18,800 nt of DNA from Pseudomonadota bacterium (GTDB lineage: Bacteria; Pseudomonadota; Alphaproteobacteria; Rhizobiales; Methylopilaceae), in contig JAEZCD010000158.1 in the NCBI GenBank assembly GCA_023430145.1, positions 1-18,800 of the forward strand, in the 5' to 3' direction. The notes below the pieces were generated by a model that ran no database searches, had not been told where the DNA came from, and worked only from the letters and a program-made list of their open reading frames with translations. Of the stretch, positions 13,896-18,800 are shown in pieces. The position numbers and the translations under genes were made by a program. Each line of letters starts with the position of its first letter. Position 1 is the stretch's first letter.

Positions 13896-15500
13896 GTGAC
13901 ACACCAGCGTTCGCGTCCGCATCCGTCGCGCCGCGCCGCGCTCGTCATGGGCGCCTCGGCGACGGCCTTGTTCGCCCTCGGCCCGGCTCTCGCCCAGGCG
14001 CCGCCGCCCGCCCCGCCGGCCGGGCCGCCGCCGGTGCAGCCCTTCGGCTACGACGACGTCGTCCGAAGAGCCCAGGAACGGGCGCAGCGTCCCTATGATC
14101 CGGCGCCGCCCGCCCTCCCCGAGGAGCTGCAGAACCTCAGCTTCGACCAGTTCCGCGACATCCGCTTCCGTGGCGACCGGGCGCTGCTCGGCACCGGCGG
14201 CAGCCCGTTCCGGATGCAGATGTTCCATCTCGGCTTCCTGTTCCGGCGGCCGGTGGTGGTCAACATCGTTCGCGACGGCATCGCGACGCCGGTGCCCTAT
14301 TCGCCCGGCCTGTTCGACTACGGCGCGACGAAGTTCTCGCGGCCCTTGCCGGTCGATCTCGGCTTCGCCGGCTTCCGCCTGCACTACCCGCTCAACGATC
14401 CGCGCGTCTCGGACGAGCTGATCTCCTTCCTCGGCGCGAGCTATTTCCGCTTCCTCGGCCGCAACCAGCGCTACGGCATCTCGGCACGCGGCGTGGCGAT
14501 CGATTCCGGCGGCCCGAACCCCGAAGAATTCCCGGTGTTCCGGGAGTTCTGGGTCGAGATGCCGGTCGGCAATGCCCGCTCGGCCACCATCTACGCGCTG
14601 CTCGAGGGGCCCTCGCTGACCGGCGCCTACCGCTTCGTCATCTATCCCGAGGCCGAGACGGTTCTCGACGTCGTCGTCACGCTGTTCATCAGGAGGCCGA
14701 TCGCCAAGCTCGGCATCGCGCCGCTGACGAGCATGTTCCAGTACGCCGAGAACGACCGCCGGCACTTCGACAATTTCCGCCCGGAGGTGCATGATTCGGA
14801 CGGGCTGCTCGTGCACCTGTCGACCGGCGAATGGGTCTGGCGGCCGCTGCGCAACCCGATCCGGCCCGGCGGCGCGATGTTCCTCGACAGCAATGTGCGC
14901 GGCTTGGGCCTCCTGCAGCGCGACCGGCTGTTCGAGCACTACCAGGACCTCGACCTCGCCTACGAGCGGCGGCCGGGCTATTGGGTGGAGCCCCACAATG
15001 GCTGGGGCGAGGGCCGCGTCGAGCTCGTCGAGCTGCCGACCGAGGACGAGACCAACGACAACATCGTCGCCTTCTGGGTGCCGAAGGGCCCGATCGAGGC
15101 CGGCCAGCGGCTGAACTTCGGCTACCGGGTGCGGGCGCTGTCCTCGGAGGCGCGGCTGCATCCGGGCGGGCGGGCGATCAACACCTACCAGACGCGCGCC
15201 GCAGCCCTCGGCTCGAGCGAGCAGGTCGCCCCCGGCTCGCGCCGCTTCATCATCGACTTCGCCGGTGGCGAGCTGCCCTACTATCTCGCCGATCCGAGCG
15301 CGGTGACGCTCGTCCCCTCGGCCTCGAGCGGGCAGATCACCAAGACGTTCCTCGTGCCGAACCCGAAGATCGGCGGTTTCCGCGTCGGCATCGACTTCCA
15401 GGCCGAGGCCGGCAAGCCCGCCGACCTGCGCGCCTTCCTGCGCGCCGGCGACCGCGCGCTGACGGAGACGTGGACGTTCCCGTGGCTGTGGGAGGGGTAG
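13896..15500 (+). CDS. opgG: glucan biosynthesis protein OpgG/MdoG family
   Basis: A 534-residue periplasmic protein of the MdoG family, which shapes the backbone or branches of osmoregulated periplasmic glucans. Family segments are clear: YDDVVRRAQERAQRPYDP, LPEELQNLSFDQFRDIRFR, QMFHLGFLFRRPV, EFPVFREFWVEMP, APLTSMFQYAEN, PEVHDSDGLL, and near the end RAFLRAGDRALTETWTF. The N-terminus has a twin-arginine-like motif (SRRAALVM, Arg12-Arg13) and AxA cleavage near residue 33, so Tat export is likely, as for OpgD. The GTG start keeps this signal; the first ATG at 13947 would delete it. No opgH glucosyltransferase is next to it. OpgD is the alternative name within the family. Confidence 0.88.
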   Translation: MTHQRSRPHPSRRAALVMGASATALFALGPALAQAPPPAPPAGPPPVQPFGYDDVVRRAQERAQRPYDPAPPALPEELQNLSFDQFRDIRFRGDRALLGTGGSPFRMQMFHLGFLFRRPVVVNIVRDGIATPVPYSPGLFDYGATKFSRPLPVDLGFAGFRLHYPLNDPRVSDELISFLGASYFRFLGRNQRYGISARGVAIDSGGPNPEEFPVFREFWVEMPVGNARSATIYALLEGPSLTGAYRFVIYPEAETVLDVVVTLFIRRPIAKLGIAPLTSMFQYAENDRRHFDNFRPEVHDSDGLLVHLSTGEWVWRPLRNPIRPGGAMFLDSNVRGLGLLQRDRLFEHYQDLDLAYERRPGYWVEPHNGWGEGRVELVELPTEDETNDNIVAFWVPKGPIEAGQRLNFGYRVRALSSEARLHPGGRAINTYQTRAAALGSSEQVAPGSRRFIIDFAGGELPYYLADPSAVTLVPSASSGQITKTFLVPNPKIGGFRVGIDFQAEAGKPADLRAFLRAGDRALTETWTFPWLWEG

Positions 15501-15514
15501 GCGAGAGGCCTCTT

Positions 15515-15562
15515 CCTTCTCCCAAGGGGAGAAGGTGGCCGCGAAGCGGCCGGATGAGGGGG
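15515..15562 (+). repeat. REP-like palindromic repeat, copy 1
   Basis: CCTTCTCCC-AAG-GGGAGAAGG, then GGCCGC-GAA-GCGGCC, then GGATGAGGGG. This is the double-hairpin intergenic repeat type common in Rhizobiales genomes. It lies just after the opgG stop. Confidence 0.8.
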
Positions 15563-15593
15563 TACGGCGCTCGTCCTGAAGCTCCCTAACTAA

Positions 15594-15640
15594 CCCCTCA
15601 CCCGCCGCCTTCGGCGGCACCCTCTCCCGATGGGAGAGGG
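15594..15640 (-). repeat. REP-like palindromic repeat, copy 2 (inverted)
   Basis: The inverted partner of the repeat at 15515: CCCCTCACCC, then GCCGCC-TTC-GGCGGC, then CCCTCTCCC-GAT-GGGAGAGGG. Together the two copies form a BIME-like pair between the convergent opgG and caspase-like genes and may serve as a bidirectional terminator. Confidence 0.8.
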
Positions 15641-15671
15641 AAGAGAAGCCTGTCCGGATGCGCCATGGCGA

Positions 15672-15892
15672 TCAGCGCCTGGCGGTCGGCGTATCCTCGC
15701 CGACCGGCCAGACCCTGATGGTGCCGTCCACGCCGCCGGTGAGGATGCTTCGCCCGTCGGACGACACGGCGACCGAGTTGACCTGCTTGGTATGGCCGTC
15801 CAGGACCTGCAGCAACCGGCCACCCGCCGCATCCCAGATCTTCACCGAATGGTCCAGATGCCCGGTCACGATGGAGCGTCCGTCAGGCGAGA
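15672..15892 (-). pseudogene. out-of-frame 3' end of the TPR-caspase-WD40 gene
   Basis: This frame reads SPDGRSIVTGHLDHSVKIWD, then LDGHTKQVNSVAVSSDGRSI and GGVDGTIRVWPVG, i.e. the end of WD40 blade 6 and all of blade 7, followed by a stop at 15672. It joins the main frame if two bases of the tandem GAGA at 15889-15892 (plus strand) are removed, giving ALTI-SPDGRS. The breakpoint is thus a 2-bp duplication, or a read or assembly error at that point. Confidence 0.8.
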
Positions 15893-18568
15893 TATGGTGA
15901 GCGCGTGCACACCGGTGGCGTCTCGGCTGCCGAGACTGCGCAGCCGGCGGCCCGTCGCGACATCCCAGACCCCGACTGTTCCATCCGAGCTTCCCGTCAA
16001 CACGGTGCGTCCGTCCGGGAGGTAAACGACATCCCCGACCCAGCTCGCGTGCCCTTCCAGCCGATGCAGGCTGCGGCCGCTGTCCGCGTCCCAGATCGTC
16101 GCCGCGAAATCGGAGCTCGCGGTCGCGATGGAGCGGCCGTCGGGAGACACCGCGACGGCATCGACCTCGGCGACATGCGGCAGCTTTCGCAACAGACGGC
16201 CGCTCGCTGCATCCCACACGGCGGCCGTCTTGTCTCTGCTCCCGGTCACGATGCGCTGCCCGTCGGGCGACACGGCGACGGCTTTGACGGCATCGGCGTG
16301 CCCCCGGAGGATGCGGATACGGCGACCGCTCGCCGCGTCCGAAAGGCTCGCCGTGCCATCATAGCTTCCGGCGACGATGCTCCGACCATCGGGCGATACG
16401 GCGACGGAGCTGACGGCACCGACACCGTCGAGCCGCCGCAGCAGGCGGCCGTCGGCCGCGTCCCAGACGCCGGCGCCCTGATCGAGGCTGCCGGTGACGA
16501 TGTTGCGCCCATCGGGGGTGAAGACGGCGGCGAAGAGGGTGCTGTTGTGATGGAGAACGAGCCGCGGCTGTCCGATGACCGGCATCGGCGGCACCTCCGT
16601 GCCGGGCACGGGCGGCTTTTCGGGCGGCGTCAGCGCCGCCAGCTTCTCCCGCAGCGCCTTCGCCCTCGCCTCCGCCTCCGCGCGGCGGGCGCTCTGCGGG
16701 AACAGCGCCGCGAAGGCGTCGAGCACGGCGGCATCCTCCGTGCCGGCGATCCTGGCCCAGGCCTGCTCGTCGGCAGGAATGGGAGGCGGGACCACCGCCG
16801 GAGGGGTGGCGGTCGCCGGCGCGCAGGCGCCCGCGAGGCAGACCTCGCCGAGCAGCTCGTCGTAATAGGCGGGCTGCTGGTCGTGCGGCACCTTTCGCGC
16901 GAGCGCCACGACCTCGACCCGTGCCCGCTGCGTCGCCTCCTGCAGCGGCAGCCCGGCCTTCAGCAGCGGAATGAAAACGCGGGTGAAGACGCTGTTCGGA
17001 TGCGGGTCGCCGGACGACAGGGCGTCGAGCGCGACCTGCCCGGTGCCGGCGGAGAACACCACGAAGGTCCCCCGCGGCGGGTCGATACGGGCGAGGCCGC
17101 GGCCGAGCCCGATGCTGCGGCCGGCGACGGCCGACTGGAAGGGGTTGTCGCGGCAGGCGTCGATGATCGCCACCTTCAGCCCGGCGCCGCGCCGGTCGAG
17201 GTCGTCCAAAATGCCGGTGACGCCGTTGCGCAGCGGCAGCGACATGCGGGCCAGAAGGTCCGGGCTGCCGGTCTTCGGCAGGTCGACGCCGACGATGTAG
17301 TTCTGCACGCCGTCGCTCCAGCCGTGCCCGGAATAGGCGAACAGCGCCATGTCGCCGGGCGCGATCTGCTCGACGAAGGCCGAGACCGCGGCCTCCATGT
17401 CGCCGCGCGTGAGGTCGGTGTGCAGCCGGACGTCGAAGCCCTGCTCCTCGAGAAGCTCGGCATAGGCGCGGGCGTCGGCGACGGCCTTCCGCAGCGGGGG
17501 CAGGTTTTGGTAGGCGTCGTTGCCGATCACGAGAGCGAGGCGACGGTGCGTGGGGGCGATCGGCGGCGGCTTTTCGGCCGCAGTCCGCTTCTCCGGCTCC
17601 GGCGCCGCCTCTGCGGGGGCGACGACCTGCGCCGCCGTGCCGAGCTTCTCCAGCCGACTGCGGGCAGCCCTGTGCGCCTCCGAACCCTCGTCGTCCTTCG
17701 CCGGCGCCGCGAGGGCGGCGCGAAAGTCGGCCGCGGCCCGGGCCGTGTCGCCCTTCGCCTCGTGCGCGAGTCCGCGGTTCGCATAGGCCGCCGCATAGGC
17801 GGGATCGCGCCGGATCGCCTCGTCGTAGTCGGCGACGGCGCGGTCGAGGTCGCCCTTGGCCGCATGCGCGATGCCGCGATTGCCGTAGATGTCGGCGCTC
17901 TCGGGCGCGAGCCGGACCGCCTCGCCGAAATCGGCGATGGCGCGGTCGAGTTCGCCCGCGGCCTGATGGGCGAGGCCGCGGTTGAAGTAGGCGATCATGT
18001 GCCTCGGATCGCGCCGGATCGCCTCGCCGTAGTCGGCGACGGCGCGGTCGAACTCGCCCTTGGCGTGATGGGCGCGGCCGCGCTCGTTGTGGGCGTCCGG
18101 ATCCTTCGGGTCGAGGCGGATCGCCTCCTCGAAGTCGGCGATCGCCCGGTCGAGCTCCCCGACCGTGTGATAGGCCAGCCCCCGATTGTAGTGGGCGAGG
18201 GCCGATTTCGGCCCCAAGTCGATCGCCGCGCCGTAGTCGGCGATCGCGCGCGACCATTGGCGCTTGCGGGAATAGGCGTTGCCGCGATTGTTGTAGGCGT
18301 CGGCCTGCTTGGGCTGCAGCCGGATCGCCTCGTCGAAGTCGGCGATCGCCTGGTCGACGTCGCCCCTGTTCAGGCGCGCGAGGCCGCGATTGGTGTGCGC
18401 GAGGGCCCGGTTCTGCCGACTCTCCTGCCGATCGGCGAGGACCTGCGTGCAGCCGGCGATCGATCGCTCCGGATCGCTCGCCCCGCACTCGTCCCAGGCG
18501 CTCTTGCTCGCCGCCTCGGCCGAGCCGGCCGCCAGCGCCAGCGCCATCAGCATCAGGGCCGCGCGCAT
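15866..18568 (-). CDS. secreted TPR-caspase-WD40 protein (frameshifted near 3' end)
   Basis: A 900-residue frame started at an ATG preceded by GGAGGG. Domains in order: signal peptide (1-20); seven TPR units of 34 residues (about 55-290); Pro/Ala-rich linker; caspase-like C14 domain (about 342-585) with His415 in AYSGHG and Cys472 in IIDACRDN; a short helical segment (about 602-648) ending EKLAAL; then WD40 repeats from about 672. Five full blades and the start of a sixth are read before the frame ends in unrelated residues (RLTDAPS). Sequence for the rest of blade 6 and blade 7 is intact in the next frame. Probably a periplasmic multiprotein platform with a protease-like core; targets unknown. 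It shares the catalytic layout and the helical segment with the protein at 4253. Confidence 0.85.
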   Translation of the reverse strand: MRAALMLMALALAAGSAEAASKSAWDECGASDPERSIAGCTQVLADRQESRQNRALAHTNRGLARLNRGDVDQAIADFDEAIRLQPKQADAYNNRGNAYSRKRQWSRAIADYGAAIDLGPKSALAHYNRGLAYHTVGELDRAIADFEEAIRLDPKDPDAHNERGRAHHAKGEFDRAVADYGEAIRRDPRHMIAYFNRGLAHQAAGELDRAIADFGEAVRLAPESADIYGNRGIAHAAKGDLDRAVADYDEAIRRDPAYAAAYANRGLAHEAKGDTARAAADFRAALAAPAKDDEGSEAHRAARSRLEKLGTAAQVVAPAEAAPEPEKRTAAEKPPPIAPTHRRLALVIGNDAYQNLPPLRKAVADARAYAELLEEQGFDVRLHTDLTRGDMEAAVSAFVEQIAPGDMALFAYSGHGWSDGVQNYIVGVDLPKTGSPDLLARMSLPLRNGVTGILDDLDRRGAGLKVAIIDACRDNPFQSAVAGRSIGLGRGLARIDPPRGTFVVFSAGTGQVALDALSSGDPHPNSVFTRVFIPLLKAGLPLQEATQRARVEVVALARKVPHDQQPAYYDELLGEVCLAGACAPATATPPAVVPPPIPADEQAWARIAGTEDAAVLDAFAALFPQSARRAEAEARAKALREKLAALTPPEKPPVPGTEVPPMPVIGQPRLVLHHNSTLFAAVFTPDGRNIVTGSLDQGAGVWDAADGRLLRRLDGVGAVSSVAVSPDGRSIVAGSYDGTASLSDAASGRRIRILRGHADAVKAVAVSPDGQRIVTGSRDKTAAVWDAASGRLLRKLPHVAEVDAVAVSPDGRSIATASSDFAATIWDADSGRSLHRLEGHASWVGDVVYLPDGRTVLTGSSDGTVGVWDVATGRRLRSLGSRDATGVHALTISRLTDAPS

Positions 18569-18621
18569 GATTCCCTCCGCCTCGGAGCGAATTTTTTCGG
18601 CCTACGCGAAGCCTATCCGGC

Positions 18622-18650
18622 ATTCGCCGTCCGGCGCTCTCGCGCCGAAT
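18622..18650. repeat. nested inverted repeat upstream of the caspase gene
   Basis: CGGCGC-TCTC-GCGCCG at 18632-18647, framed by ATTCG and CGAAT at the ends. It lies between the tilS fragment and the caspase start. No clear T-tract follows on the minus strand, so terminator function is doubtful; it may mark the rearrangement end. Confidence 0.5.
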
Positions 18651-18660
18651 GACGGCCCGG

Positions 18661-18800
18661 ACGGAACCCGCCCCCCGGCGCCGGCCCCGGCGCGCCGCCC
18701 AGTCCGACGCGATCTGCAGCAGGGCCATGGAATCGCCGCCGCCCGAGACGCCGATCGCCACGGGCGCCGGGTCATTGCCCAGCAGTCTGCGGTCCAGCGC
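18661..18800 (-). pseudogene. tilS: 5' part of tilS (tRNA-Ile lysidine synthetase), apparently truncated
   Basis: Reading leftward from the window edge: LDRRLLGNDPAPVAIGVSGG then GDSMALLQIASDWAARRG. This is the N-terminal PP-loop of TilS (SGGGDS binds ATP), which makes lysidine in the CAU anticodon of tRNA-Ile2. The following beta strand and the VDHGLR-type motif expected within about 15 residues do not appear in any of the three minus-strand frames; instead the sequence passes into the hairpin and leader of the caspase gene. The true start lies beyond the window. Either the gene is a fragment left by rearrangement, or a functional copy sits elsewhere. Confidence 0.6.

Noticed and set aside
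13644..15620. 658-codon minus-strand open frame
   Set aside because: It lies antisense to the clear OpgG gene and is Arg/Ala/Glu-rich with no recognisable domain; a typical shadow in GC-rich DNA.
15905..18652. 915-codon plus-strand open frame
   Set aside because: It is the antisense shadow of the TPR-caspase-WD40 gene; its apparent repeats only mirror the TPR codons.
16359..18761. 800-codon minus-strand frame beginning with TilS sequence
   Set aside because: Only the first part (right of about 18670) is TilS-like; the rest is an out-of-frame reading of the caspase gene, so a true fusion protein is unlikely.
1..18800. CRISPR array, retron or toxin-antitoxin pair
   Set aside because: No regularly spaced repeats, no reverse transcriptase, and no recognisable toxin or antitoxin family were found.

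Overview
The window looks like high-GC Alphaproteobacteria chromosome, most likely Hyphomicrobiales (Rhizobiales). The assignment rests on several protein families that I recognise from that group: the winged-helix/HTH accessory module, the caspase-like proteins, the small secreted proteins, the single-subunit ATP-dependent ligase next to an SRAP protein, and OpgG. It cannot be narrowed to a genus from sequence alone. No rRNA or CRISPR array is present. There is one tRNA, a minus-strand tRNA-Thr(CGU) with encoded CCA at 13556-13631.

Positions 1-13555 read as accessory DNA. Positions 176-2522 hold five tightly overlapping plus-strand genes: a winged-helix protein, a small unknown, a Spo11/topoisomerase VI subunit A-like protein with no B subunit in view, another small unknown, and an HTH protein of replication-initiator character. 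Immediately downstream, 2569-2717 is packed with short perfect palindromes and has no convincing gene. An orphan Sf6-type phage terminase small subunit (3176-3775, minus) follows. Next is a secreted caspase-like (C14) protein (4253-6058), then a 922-bp IS5-family insertion (6095-7016) with a 3-bp target duplication and a -1 slippery site between its two ORFs.

Positions 7179-9860 are minus-strand cargo: a nucleoside deaminase, two small unknowns, a small membrane protein, a secreted PsiF-repeat protein, a secreted thermonuclease, an Excalibur-domain protein and one further small unknown. Positions 10053-11878 are a plus-strand DNA-repair pair (LigD-type ATP-dependent ligase and SRAP/YedK-like protein) with a small unknown between them. 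A secreted Cys-rich unknown (12048-12968) and about 590 bp of apparently non-coding DNA lead to the tRNA.

To the right of the tRNA the sequence looks more like core genome: OpgG/MdoG glucan-biosynthesis protein (13896-15500), an inverted pair of REP-like repeats, a large secreted TPR-caspase-WD40 protein (minus) and the 5' end of tilS (minus). Two things are unusual here. The caspase gene has a 2-bp frameshift, and correcting it would complete a seven-bladed WD40 propeller. The tilS sequence is lost after about 40 visible codons.

The observations most worth following up are the stand-alone Spo11-like protein with its neighbouring genes and downstream palindrome cluster, the two caspase-like secreted proteins, and the broken WD40 and TilS reading frames.
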